Source: Chloroflexota bacterium
GTDB lineage: Bacteria; Chloroflexota; Dehalococcoidia; JACPQD01
NCBI GenBank assembly: GCA_016190665.1
Contig: JACPQD010000068.1
Span: 1-64,000 of the forward strand
Reading direction: 5' to 3'
Length of the DNA: 64,000 bases
Shown: positions 42,182 to 50,336 of the stretch, piece by piece
How positions within the stretch are numbered: position 1 is the stretch's first letter
Layout of the letters: each line of letters starts with the position of its first letter
The notes under the pieces: model-generated
The model's input: only the letters and a program-made list of their open reading frames with translations
Told to the model about the DNA's origin: nothing
Databases searched by the model: none
Made by a program: the position numbers and the translations under genes

Positions 42182-45100
42182 ACGAGACGAGCACGCCCAG
42201 TCGGCATTGCTGGGGCCCTCTCTGCCGTTACCCTGGTCTTTCTCTTGCAGGCGACCGTGCTGTTGGGAACCGGTAGGGCAAGCGTCACGCCGTATTCGCC
42301 GTCAATCATTCCTAACGGCACGAGTGACTTCATCGCCGCGTTTCTGCCATACTCAAAGGAACAGTACCAGCTGTACGGAGTTCCCGTTTCGGTGCAACTG
42401 GCGCAGGGAGCGCTGGAGAGTGGCTGGAGCACCACCCGCAGCTACAACAGTTTCTTCAATATTACGAACGACTGGCATAACCCGCCCTCGGATGTAGTCA
42501 ACTCGCCCTATACAACCGCTGCCAACTGGTGGTCTTCTGCTAGCCACTGGTTTCGCTCGTATAGCGATGCCCGCAGTGCATGGCTTGACTACGGCTATTT
42601 TCTGAAGCACGATCCAAATTACACCTCAGCTTGGAACGATGTTGGGAATCCACGGCAGTTCTTGGTCGATGTGTTCCACACTTACGCACCTGATGGTAAC
42701 CTCACAACCATCCTGAGCATCTACGATACCTACACTTCTCAGTACGGAGCCGACGGCAACGGAGCCAGTCCTCCACCCCCCTCCAACTGTCCCGGCCCTT
42801 CCCTCAACAGCCCTTCGGACGGCTATGTCTCCAGCAGTCGAACGGTTACTTTCTCCTGGAATCCCTCCAGCGGCTGTACCTTCAGCGGGTATACCTTCCG
42901 CGTGAAGAACGTCGCAACAATGGACTCCGGCGGCGCAACACTGATCGATATGGGTGAAGGGGGCACGTCGCGCACCGAGACCATTAATGCTTACGATAAC
43001 ACGGACCTGTATTGGGGCGTCCGAACGGCAAACCCCCTGAGTCCTAACTGGTCGGTGCGAAGATTCAGGATTGAGCCGAGCATTTCGGCCCCCGCCCCGG
43101 GGCCAGCACCGGCCCCTGTCCCTCAGCCCCAGCCGGGCATCCCCACCCTTCTCAATCCGTCCGATGGTGCCTCTTTCCAAGTCGGCCAGACGATCGCCTT
43201 CTCGTGGTCGAACACCGGGGCAAGCCAGTACAAGTTCGAAGCTTGGAACGATTCCGCGCCGGGGGTGGGTCAGTGGCTTCGCGTTAATGCTACTGGCTAC
43301 TCCTTTGCCGCCGACCGTGCTGGGTCATGGCGCTGGCAAGTCCGCTCCATAAAGACGGACGGGGCGGAAGGGGACGCTCCTCCCACAAGAAGCTTCACAG
43401 TCCAAGCGACCCCTGTCATCGGCGCCTGTGATGTCGACTTTGTGGCAGAATCGGCGACCAGCGGCCCGGCTCCTCTGACCGTCCGGTTTGCTCATCGCAA
43501 CCCAAGTCCGGGGATCAGCAACTGGCGCTGGGATTTTGGAGACGGAGGTTCAAGCGCTGATCCCAGCACCAATCACATCTACCAGAACCCCGGAAGCTAT
43601 ACGGTCAGCCTGACTGTTTCAGGGCCTTGCGGCTCAAAGACGGTGACCAAGCCAAACATGATCACCGTCTCGCCATTCCCCGGGAACCCGGGCCTCGTGG
43701 GCTCGTGGAACTTCGACGAAGGCTCAGGGTCAACTTCGGCTGATCTATCGGATAACGGCAACACCGCGCAGCTTGTGAGCGCCACCTGGACAACCGGGAT
43801 CAGGGGCGGCGGGGTGCACTTCGGAGGCGAGCGCGCCGCCGGTGTTAGAATCAATGCATCATCCTCTCTGCAATCCAACACCTTCACTTTCAGCGCTTGG
43901 GTGCGCCCCAGCGCTTCTCCGGAGGTCATAGCAATCGGTACACAGGGGGAATCGAACGTTGGAGAGCGATGGGCACTCAACCAACGTAGCGACAAAGTGG
44001 AGCTTATGGTTTGGTCGAGCGGCGGGAGTAGCAGTGCGATGAGTGAGGGTGGGATGCTCGCCCAAGGACAATGGACGTTCATCGGGGTGTCCTTTGACGG
44101 TCTCAACGTTAAATTCTATGATCAAAAGGAACAACGGGGGGCCACGCGTACCCTACCAATCGGCGGCATAAATAGCGGCGTCTCGACTTTATACCTGGGC
44201 TCCACTTTCGGCAGTGTCCACAATCAGGAGTCGTTTAGAGGCGACATGGACGAGGTACGTTATTACAACTCAGTCGTGGTCCCGGTGCCTTCGACTCCAA
44301 CGCCAACACCTGCTCCTACCTTCACCCCAACACGAACCGCTACACCCACGCCGACTTTCACCCCTACGCCTACTCGCGTGCCCGCCACCGCCACTCCAAC
44401 GCCGTGCGTCCCGTCTACCGTGCCGCCAGCGCCCACATTGTTGGCACCGCCCGACGGTGGCAGCGTCAGCACGACTACGCCCAGTTTAGCTTGGGCGGCA
44501 GCGCCAAGCAGCTATTGCGTAGACTACTACAACATCCAGATCGACAATACCTCCGTTAATGCCTGGGCGGCCGGACAGAGCTACACGATACCCTCTGGAA
44601 TCCTGGCTTGGGGCAAACAGTACAGATGGTGGGTGTGGGCGCACAACTCGCAGGGCTTCGGCAGCGCGAGCGGCCAATCCTTTTGGGTGGGCGTCACTGC
44701 CACCCCTTCCCCGACGGCCACGCCGCAGCCCCCACCCTGGACACCCACTGCGACCCCACCCCTCCCCGGCGGAGGGGGAGGCTTCCCGCCAACGCCCACT
44801 CGGACGCCCATACCAACGCGGACGCCGACACCTACACCGACGCCGCCCACCGATCGAATTCGTCTCGCCGAAGGCTGGAATCTCATTTCCATCCCCAAAG
44901 CCGTGGCAGACAGCAGCGTATCCGGCATCCTCGCGGGCGTCGGCACGGTGGACAAAGTCTACACGTACTCTGGCGGGACATGGCAGGTGGCGACCTTCGC
45001 TGGTGGGGCTTGGAGCGGGAGCCTGACCGACCTCAAGCCCGGCCTTGCCTACTGGGTGAAGACAACCACAGCCACCACCGTAGCCTTGAGCTACAAGCCT

Positions 45101-45358
45101 GTGGACCCCTTGGAGCCGCTGCCGACCTACTCTCTGGAGGCGGACTGGAACCTCATCGGATACACAACCCTGTCTCTGCTGCCGACTCAGCCGGTGAGCG
45201 TCTATCTGAACAGCTTATCGGGAAAGTGGACGGCGCTGTACAATTTCGATTCGCAGACGGGCTATGGCATGGCAAAGCCCGGGTTCGGTTTCCCGAATGT
45301 GGAGCTTTTCCGGGGGTACAACATTTACCTGACGGAGCCGGGCACCCTGGTGCCGTAG
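42182..45358 (+). CDS. Secreted modular cell-wall hydrolase (glucosaminidase, PKD, LamG-like, Thr-Pro linkers)
   Basis: A 1058-residue exported protein. The only position that yields a signal peptide (VGIAGALSAVTLVFLLQATV) with a ribosome-binding site is ACG at 42182, seven bases after GGAGG. A TTG at 42245 would cut the signal. Order: an N-acetylglucosaminidase domain (GVPVSVQLAQGALESGWSTT, with Glu of ALESGW as the likely catalyst, to about residue 190), two Ig/Fn3-like domains (about 200-400), a PKD domain (WRWDFGDGG near 440), a LamG-like domain (about 500-690), a Thr-Pro linker, one more Ig-like domain, a second Thr-Pro linker, and the C-terminal tandem domain (EGWNLISIP, DWNLIGYT) shared with the protein at 19127-20437. 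It probably binds and trims wall glycans at the cell surface. Confidence 0.85.
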   Translation, partial: TRRARPVGIAGALSAVTLVFLLQATVLLGTGRASVTPYSPSIIPNGTSDFIAAFLPYSKEQYQLYGVPVSVQLAQGALESGWSTTRSYNSFFNITNDWHNPPSDVVNSPYTTAANWWSSASHWFRSYSDARSAWLDYGYFLKHDPNYTSAWNDVGNPRQFLVDVFHTYAPDGNLTTILSIYDTYTSQYGADGNGASPPPPSNCPGPSLNSPSDGYVSSSRTVTFSWNPSSGCTFSGYTFRVKNVATMDSGGATLIDMGEGGTSRTETINAYDNTDLYWGVRTANPLSPNWSVRRFRIEPSISAPAPGPAPAPVPQPQPGIPTLLNPSDGASFQVGQTIAFSWSNTGASQYKFEAWNDSAPGVGQWLRVNATGYSFAADRAGSWRWQVRSIKTDGAEGDAPPTRSFTVQATPVIGACDVDFVAESATSGPAPLTVRFAHRNPSPGISNWRWDFGDGGSSADPSTNHIYQNPGSYTVSLTVSGPCGSKTVTKPNMITVSPFPGNPGLVGSWNFDEGSGSTSADLSDNGNTAQLVSATWTTGIRGGGVHFGGERAAGVRINASSSLQSNTFTFSAWVRPSASPEVIAIGTQGESNVGERWALNQRSDKVELMVWSSGGSSSAMSEGGMLAQGQWTFIGVSFDGLNVKFYDQKEQRGATRTLPIGGINSGVSTLYLGSTFGSVHNQESFRGDMDEVRYYNSVVVPVPSTPTPTPAPTFTPTRTATPTPTFTPTPTRVPATATPTPCVPSTVPPAPTLLAPPDGGSVSTTTPSLAWAAAPSSYCVDYYNIQIDNTSVNAWAAGQSYTIPSGILAWGKQYRWWVWAHNSQGFGSASGQSFWVGVTATPSPTATPQPPPWTPTATPPLPGGGGGFPPTPTRTPIPTRTPTPTPTPPTDRIRLAEGWNLISIPKAVADSSVSGILAGVGTVDKVYTYSGGTWQVATFAGGAWSGSLTDLKPGLAYWVKTTTATTVALSYKPVDPLEPLPTYSLEADWNLIGYTTLSLLPTQPVSVYLNSLSGKWTALYNFDSQTGYGMAKPGFGFPNVELFRGYNIYLTEPGTLVP

Positions 45359-45377
45359 CTCAGACGCCGCGCGGGCC

Positions 45378-45668
45378 TCATTTCTTACGAGTGGGCCCCT
45401 TCCCAGTCGGGAAGGGGCTCGCTGCATTACCCAAAACCGCTTGGCAGGCACCCTTATGCCCCTCGGCCCGGTCTGGTACCGCCCGCTGCACTACAATGGT
45501 TTCGTGCGCCAGCGAGCCCGCGGCACAGGCGAGGGCGGCCTGGATATCTTCCCGGGTCAACCGTGGGTACCCATCCAGTAACTCCTCGGTGGTCGCTCCC
45601 TCGCTGAGCTTGCGAGGGATAAGTTCGACCGTGATCCGCGCGCCGCGAATTACGGGCTTGCCCGGCAC
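45378..45668 (-). CDS. DUF433 antitoxin-like protein, orphan
   Basis: The core reads GKPVIRGARITVELIPRKLS, then TTEELLDGYPRLTREDIQAA, the pattern of DUF433 antitoxins that pair with DUF5615 PIN-like toxins. No such toxin follows. After LAHETIV the usual end, the frame runs on about 35 residues through non-conserved sequence, which suggests a lost stop. Upstream of the GTG at 45668 the same frame continues with ADRIETGPSEV, also family-like, back to ATA/ATT codons behind GGAGG. The real start may therefore be non-AUG or lost. It is best seen as a decaying remnant. Confidence 0.6.
   Translation of the reverse strand: MPGKPVIRGARITVELIPRKLSEGATTEELLDGYPRLTREDIQAALACAAGSLAHETIVVQRAVPDRAEGHKGACQAVLGNAASPFPTGKGPTRKK
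45395..45418 (+). terminator. 10-bp hairpin after the surface hydrolase
   Basis: gccccttccc and gggaaggggc with a four-base loop, 36 bases past the stop. There is no T-run. Confidence 0.4.
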
Positions 45669-45794
45669 CTCGGAGGGGCCTGTTTCGATACGATCGGCAA
45701 TTATGGTTCAGTCCTCCCGGAGATCGGTCCCTAACGGCCTCAGCACGATTGTACCTCAGCGTGGCCCTTGAAACATGCGTATAGGACGGGGGTC

Positions 45795-45890
45795 TCACGC
45801 GAAGACGCGAACGACGCGAAGGGCTTCTTCGCGCAAGCGTGAGAGGGGAAGGAGGCATTCATCACTCATCACTCATCACTCATCATTTCA
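45795..45890. repeat. 'cacgaa'-like and 'catcactcatc' short-period repeats
   Basis: cacgcgaagacgcgaacgac (45796-45820) is a 9-base-period run. atcactcatcactcatcact (45860-45885) is a 7-8-base run. The gap 45669-46177 contains these and the tract at 46087, and no gene. Confidence 0.6.
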
Positions 45891-46086
45891 GACAGCTTTC
45901 AGCAATCAGCTTCCTCCCCTGCGGCATGGTGGCGCAAACGGCCTCAGCTCCCTCGCAGGACAAAGACTAACCAATGACGAGCCGGTTCAACCACCCGCTG
46001 TTCAGAAACTTCAAGTTTCTCTGCTCTGCACAGGGTTCCGGGAACCCTGGGGTACTCGGGATGACAGTATGGAGTGTCAATCAGCA

Positions 46087-46126
46087 ATCATCATTCATCA
46101 CTCCGCATTCATCATTCATCATTTCA
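46087..46126. repeat. catcattcatcact short-period repeat
   Basis: Same family as 14925-14960. It begins a few bases after a second catcag-like run and ends 30 bases before the promoter of the next gene. Confidence 0.65.
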
Positions 46127-46177
46127 AAGCTCCTATCGAATTCACTGCGCAATAAATGATATACTAACTTGCATACA

Positions 46178-46540
46178 ATGGCGGGAGACGAGTGGTCAAT
46201 TGTTTCCTATGTCCAGGAGAGCGGACGAAAGCCGGTCCAAGAGTTCCTGGAAGGTCTTGATGCCAGGACTCAGGCCCGTCTCATTGACTCGATCAGAAAG
46301 CTCAAGACGCTAAACGTCAACGCCAGCGAGCCGCTGGTCCGTCATCTCGAAGGGAAGGTCTGGGAGCTCCGGGAGATAAGCGCTGGAAACGCTTACCGAG
46401 TCCTATAGTTCCTTTCCAAGGGCCGACGAATTGTCCTGCTGCACGGTTTTCAGAAGAGGACGCCGAAGACGCCTCGCCGCGAGATAGCGACTGCTCTTCG
46501 ACGAATGAATGCTTTCATGCTGCGCGAAGGGGGTGGATGA
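46178..46540 (+). pseudogene. Gp49/HigB-like toxin interrupted by an amber codon
   Basis: The frame reads WSIVSYVQESGRKPVQEFLE, LVRHLEGKVWELREISAGNA and YRVL, then TAG at 46406-46408. It then continues in the same frame with FLSKGRRIVLLHGFQKRTPK and TPRREIATALRRMNAF to a TGA at 46538. The second part is the normal C-terminal half of HigB/Gp49 (DUF891) toxins, and the stop replaces the usual Tyr of RVLYF. The antitoxin start overlaps the distal TGA as ATGA, confirming the original gene length. The toxin is therefore probably dead. A TATACT at 46160 is a likely -10. Confidence 0.85.
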
Positions 46541-46890
46541 GGGCCATGAGGCCAAAACGGGACTACATTGCGGAGGGCCAACGGGCCTATGAGGAATACG
46601 AAGCGAAGTTCCTCTCCGATCCGGAGAATCGCCGAATCTACGAAGAGGAGTCCGCCAAGAAAGACTTGTGGCTTCAGCTTATTGAAGCTCGTCATGCCGC
46701 AGGTTTGACCCGGGCCGAGGTGGCCGAACGACTTGGTGTCTCCCCGGCGCAGATTGCCCGCATCGAAAACCGTGGCTATGACGCCTACAGTCTGAATACC
46801 CTGCGCCGCTACCTTCAGGCGCTGGGCGGCGGCTTCAGGCTGCGAGTCTCTGTGGAAGCGGTGGCCAAGGAGAAGGCAAGCGCGGCGTGA
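46537..46890 (+). CDS. XRE-family antitoxin (HigA-like)
   Basis: A 117-residue antitoxin. After a charged helical region (YIAEGQRAYEEYEAKF) comes a helix-turn-helix: LIEARHAAGLTRAEVAERLG and SPAQIARIENRGYDAYSLNT, then a tail, LGGGFRLRVSVEAV. It is intact although its toxin is broken. It may persist as an orphan repressor or as protection against homologous incoming toxins. Confidence 0.9.
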   Translation: MRAMRPKRDYIAEGQRAYEEYEAKFLSDPENRRIYEEESAKKDLWLQLIEARHAAGLTRAEVAERLGVSPAQIARIENRGYDAYSLNTLRRYLQALGGGFRLRVSVEAVAKEKASAA

Positions 46891-46918
46891 TATGTAGCGG
46901 CAGAGACTGTTCGGAGCG

Positions 46919-47090
46919 CTAGAGAACACACTCGGATCAACCAGGATGCGGTCCTCGATCTAACCTCCGCTTCTGGCGCCTCTGACCGCCTCCAGAAGTT
47001 CCTCGAAATCGGCGTCTTCCGGCCAGCGTCCCATCAGCCCCGGCCGCCACGCCCCCTCTAGGGTGCACTGCAGTCAACCGACACCAGCGC
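46919..47090 (-). pseudogene. Remnant of a VapBC-type pair
   Basis: On the minus strand an open stretch reads LEGAWRPGLMGRWPEDADFE, then ELLEAVRGARSGG and a stop, like the C-terminal tail of an antitoxin. Immediately after the stop the next codons read IEDRILVDPSVFSS, resembling the first strand of a PIN domain (normally LVDTSV). Both ends are missing. The call is tentative. Confidence 0.4.
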
Positions 47091-47154
47091 GTTTTCATCC
47101 TTCGTGGCGCCGGTGTCAGCCGGCATAGGCGATTCATCATTCAAGGAGAAACAG

Positions 47155-48273
47155 ATGGCGACTCACGGCAAGATCACGGAAGAGGGCCTCGAGGAGCTGA
47201 GAAGAAAGATCGGCGTCGAATACCCCATCAACGAGCCTTACAACGAGTACGCGGGCAAAGACCAGATACGGCATTTCTGCCGCGGCATCGGCGACACCAA
47301 CCCGCTGTACCTGGACGAGGAGTACGCGAAGCGGACACGCTACGGAGGTATCATCGCACCCCCCGGCTTCCTCTACAGTTTCTTCTGGGGGGCGTGGGAT
47401 ACGCGGCGCGGCAGCGGCCTCCCCGGCGTCCACGGCCTGCACTCGGGCGACGACTGGGAATGGTACCGACCCCTCAAGCTCAACGACCGCATAACCGGCA
47501 AGCGGCATCTCGCTGACATGGTGGAGAAGTTCGGCGAGTTCGCCGGGCGCTGTTTCATCCAGATAAGGCAGGTCAACTTCTGGAACCAGGACGGCGAATT
47601 GTTGGGCAAGCAGCGTCTCTCCAGCTTTCGCGTCGAACGACACGAGGGCAAGAGTCGCGGCAAGTACGCCGGCATCAAGAAAGCCTGCTACACGCCGGAG
47701 GAGCTGAAAGCTATCGAGGCCGACTACGACCGCGAGGAGATCCGCGGCGCCAACCCGCGCTACTGGGAGGACGTGAAGGTCGGTGATGAAATGACGCCGG
47801 TGGTCAAAGGCCCCTTGACCGAGGTCGATGGCATGGCCTGGGTGATGGGCGCCGGCTCGCCCCACATCCGCGCCTTCAAGTACCTGCTGGAGTACCGACG
47901 GCGCACCCCGGCGGTCTGCGTCCTAAATCCGGAGACGGGCGTGCCCGAGATCGTCGAGCGGGTCCATTGGGACAACTACCTGGCCACGGAGATCGGCATG
48001 CCCGCCGCCTACGACTATGGCTCCCAACGCGGCGGGTGGGCCAGCCACCTGCTCACCAACTGGGTCAGCGACGAGGGCTGGGTGAAGAAGATGGACGTCC
48101 AGTACCGGGGAATGAACTTCATGGGCGACACCACCTGGGTGCGCGGCAAGATCACCCGGAAGTACGTCGAGAACGGCGAGCGCCTCGTGGAGTGCGAGAT
48201 CACCGCCACGAACCAGCGGGGAACCGTGATCATGCCCGGGCATGCCACGATGGTCCTGCCGTCTAGTGTCTAG
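47155..48273 (+). CDS. MaoC-like double hot-dog dehydratase/hydratase
   Basis: A 372-residue protein with two hot-dog units. The first (about residues 20-170) is like the FAS1-type MaoC N-domain, with DQIRHFCRGIGDTNPLYLDE and GGIIAPPGFLYSF. The second (about 210-365) has YWEDVKVGDEMTPVVKGPLT and VQYRGMNFMGDTTWVRGKIT. It likely hydrates or dehydrates an acyl-CoA. AAGGAG is six bases before the ATG. No neighbour clarifies the substrate, but the CoA-transferases, thiolase and carboxyltransferase elsewhere in the window make a common degradation pathway plausible. Confidence 0.88.
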   Translation: MATHGKITEEGLEELRRKIGVEYPINEPYNEYAGKDQIRHFCRGIGDTNPLYLDEEYAKRTRYGGIIAPPGFLYSFFWGAWDTRRGSGLPGVHGLHSGDDWEWYRPLKLNDRITGKRHLADMVEKFGEFAGRCFIQIRQVNFWNQDGELLGKQRLSSFRVERHEGKSRGKYAGIKKACYTPEELKAIEADYDREEIRGANPRYWEDVKVGDEMTPVVKGPLTEVDGMAWVMGAGSPHIRAFKYLLEYRRRTPAVCVLNPETGVPEIVERVHWDNYLATEIGMPAAYDYGSQRGGWASHLLTNWVSDEGWVKKMDVQYRGMNFMGDTTWVRGKITRKYVENGERLVECEITATNQRGTVIMPGHATMVLPSSV

Positions 48274-48292
48274 TTGCGCAGAAGAGCGCAAG

Positions 48293-48383
48293 TTTCCTCT
48301 CCCCTCCGCGGGAGAGGACTAAGGTGAGGGGGCTTTCCGGTTTCACCCTCACCCTACCCTCTCCCGTCGAGGGAGAGGAAAGA
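48293..48383. repeat. 'ccctctccc' palindromic repeat
   Basis: cctctcccctccgcgggagagg and ccctctcccgtcgagggaga are two hairpins, with the matching strands gtgaggg and caccctcaccctaccc between them. It is the first part of the gene-free gap 48274-48818. Confidence 0.65.
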
Positions 48384-48500
48384 GAAAGAACCGGCGTTTG
48401 GCCCGAAAACATGCTACGTCTACTTCTGCAACTTGGTACTAGGGAATCCGGGCCGGTGAGGTTGCCCACGGGGTAGGGGCGACATGCGCCCTCGGGTGGG

Positions 48501-48536
48501 GGAGGGTGTCAAACCTGAACGGGTTTGACACCCTCC
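48501..48536. repeat. Perfect 15-bp hairpin
   Basis: ggagggtgtcaaacc and ggtttgacaccctcc with a six-base loop. It lies in mid-gap with no gene ending nearby, so a terminator role is doubtful. Confidence 0.6.
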
Positions 48537-48751
48537 CTTACAGCATCATTCCGCATACATGGCTGCTCATAACAGCAGTGTGTCTAAGGGCGGGAAGCTG
48601 GTACGTAGACAACCCCAACGGTCGAATCCCGCAATCCGAGCCTCGCCCGCCGTTTCATACCGCGGGTTTACTTTCCCCCGATTCCAGTGCGCTGAAAAGC
48701 CACGCCCGTATCTCCTCCCTGGGATTTCTTGCAGAGTACCAGTATACACTA

Positions 48752-48766
48752 TTACACTTAGTGTAA
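48752..48766. promoter_or_regulatory. Operator-like palindrome of the HigB/HigA-ImmA operon
   Basis: ttacacttagtgtaa, six-base arms and a three-base centre, ten bases before the -35. A partial further half-site, tacact, lies just upstream. Confidence 0.55.
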
Positions 48767-48775
48767 AAAGGACTA

Positions 48776-48805
48776 TTGACAAACTACTCCGGCCTGAGTT
48801 AAGAT
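48776..48805 (+). promoter_or_regulatory. Promoter of the HigB/HigA-ImmA operon
   Basis: TTGACA (48776-48781), 18 bases, TAAGAT (48800-48805), 13 bases before the toxin ATG. Confidence 0.6.
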
Positions 48806-48818
48806 ATAGCTGATAAAT

Positions 48819-49115
48819 ATGGATGTTGTCTTCGCGAGCGATGAACTTGATAAGTTGGAGACAGACCCCTCCTTTACCGCAGGATACGCTGAGGCAATAG
48901 TCAACGCATTCCGTAAGGTGATGCAACTGATTAGGAACGCGCCCGATGAGCGAGATTTCTACGCTTTGAGGGGCCTGCGTTTCGAAAAGCTGGCTGGGTC
49001 AAGACGGCGCCAACACTCCATGAGGCTCAACGACCAGTATCGCCTGATAGCTGAGCTTGACAAGAGGGCATCTGGTACCGTCGTAAAGATCGTGGGGATC
49101 GAAGACTACCACTAG
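48819..49115 (+). CDS. higB: HigB-type toxin (plasmid maintenance killer)
   Basis: A 98-residue RelE-superfamily toxin: VFASDELDKLETDPSFTAGY, FYALRGLRFEKLAGSRRRQH, SMRLNDQYRLIAEL and a last strand KIVGIEDYH. This is the HigB pattern with the terminal His. Its start lies 13 bases from the -10, so the leader is very short. HigA follows after eight bases. Confidence 0.9.
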   Translation: MDVVFASDELDKLETDPSFTAGYAEAIVNAFRKVMQLIRNAPDERDFYALRGLRFEKLAGSRRRQHSMRLNDQYRLIAELDKRASGTVVKIVGIEDYH

Positions 49116-49123
49116 GAGAGGGC

Positions 49124-50263
49124 ATGAATCAGAATAGAAAGCCGGCGAAAGTCTTTCCTCCTGGGGAATTCGTGAAGGACGAAATGGAGGCTCGGGGCTG
49201 GACGCAGACGGACCTGGCGGAGATCCTGGGGCGCCCGGTGCGAGTAGTGAACGAGATTATCTCTGGCAAGAGAGGGATTTCCCCGGAGACGGCTCAAGGC
49301 CTCGGCGCGGCCTTTGGCACCAGCGCCCAACTCTGGCTGAATCTCGAAGCCAGCTATCAGCTTTCGCGGATCGATTCCACGGATGGTCTCGTTGGAAAAC
49401 GCGGCGCACTTTACGCCAAAGGGCCGCTGAAGGAGATGGTCCGTCGAGGGTGGATCAAGGGCTCTGAGAACATCGATGACCTAACGAAGGGCGTCCTGGG
49501 CTTCTTCGAGATACACAGCATCGAGGACGAGCCCAGGTTCTCGGCGCACGCTGCCCGGAGGTCAAGGGCAAGTGAGTCACTTACTCCGGCCCAAACGGCG
49601 TGGCTATTCCGCGTGCGGCAGCTCGCCCGCGGGATTTCTCTTGATAACGACTACAGGAAAGACCTCCTGGACAAAGCAGTTGATAAGCTCCGCCGCCTTC
49701 TCCCCGGCGAAGCTGGCATTGCGCATGTTCCCAATGTTCTGGCCGAAGCGGGGATACGATTCCTGGTGGTCGAGCCCTTGCCAAGGACTGGCATAGATGG
49801 AGCGTGTTTCTGGCTTGACCGTAGGTCGCCGGTGCTGGTTGTCTCCTTAAGGTTCGATCGCATAGATTACTTCTGGCATACGCTGATGCATGAGATTGCG
49901 CACGTGAAAAACGGGGACGGCGCTACCCCAGCGCTGGATATTGATTTGGTTGGGCAGAAGGCTCGCCATTCCGACACAAAATCGGAGCCTGAAAGGAGGG
50001 CGGACGAGTTCGCAGCACAGGCGCTCGTCCCACAAGATTCTTTGGAGGACTTCATAGACCGCACTCGCCCCCTCTACTCCAAAGCGCGAATAGAGGTGTT
50101 TGCTAAGAAGGTGGGCGTGCACCCCGGGATCGTTGTTGGCCAGCTTCAGTATCGCGCCGAGATCAGCTATGCCTACAACCGTGAAATGTTGGTCAAAGTG
50201 CGTGACGCCATCACGCGGTCAGCCCTGACAGACGGGTGGGGACGGCTGCCGGCAGCGGCGTGA
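49124..50263 (+). CDS. higA: HigA antitoxin fused to an ImmA/IrrE metallopeptidase
   Basis: A 379-residue protein. The N-terminal HigA helix-turn-helix (GEFVKDEMEARGWTQTDLAE, about residues 15-75, with LWLNLEASYQL) is followed by a linker and an ImmA/IrrE-type domain with the zinc motif MHEIAHVKNGD near residue 265. The distal ligand region reads EPERRADEFAAQALVP. Such fusions are known; the peptidase may sense damage or cleave a regulator. It probably represses the palindrome at 48752. Confidence 0.92.
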   Translation: MNQNRKPAKVFPPGEFVKDEMEARGWTQTDLAEILGRPVRVVNEIISGKRGISPETAQGLGAAFGTSAQLWLNLEASYQLSRIDSTDGLVGKRGALYAKGPLKEMVRRGWIKGSENIDDLTKGVLGFFEIHSIEDEPRFSAHAARRSRASESLTPAQTAWLFRVRQLARGISLDNDYRKDLLDKAVDKLRRLLPGEAGIAHVPNVLAEAGIRFLVVEPLPRTGIDGACFWLDRRSPVLVVSLRFDRIDYFWHTLMHEIAHVKNGDGATPALDIDLVGQKARHSDTKSEPERRADEFAAQALVPQDSLEDFIDRTRPLYSKARIEVFAKKVGVHPGIVVGQLQYRAEISYAYNREMLVKVRDAITRSALTDGWGRLPAAA

Positions 50264-50336
50264 GGGAAGAGGCGAGGCAGAGCACCAATGGTTTGCCAGC
50301 CAATGTCGGTTTGGCAGAGTGACGGAGGAAGAAGGC

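Noticed and set aside
48567-48926. A 119-codon minus-strand open frame over the HigB promoter
   Set aside because: It covers the operator, promoter and start of a well-supported toxin on the other strand. No domain seen.
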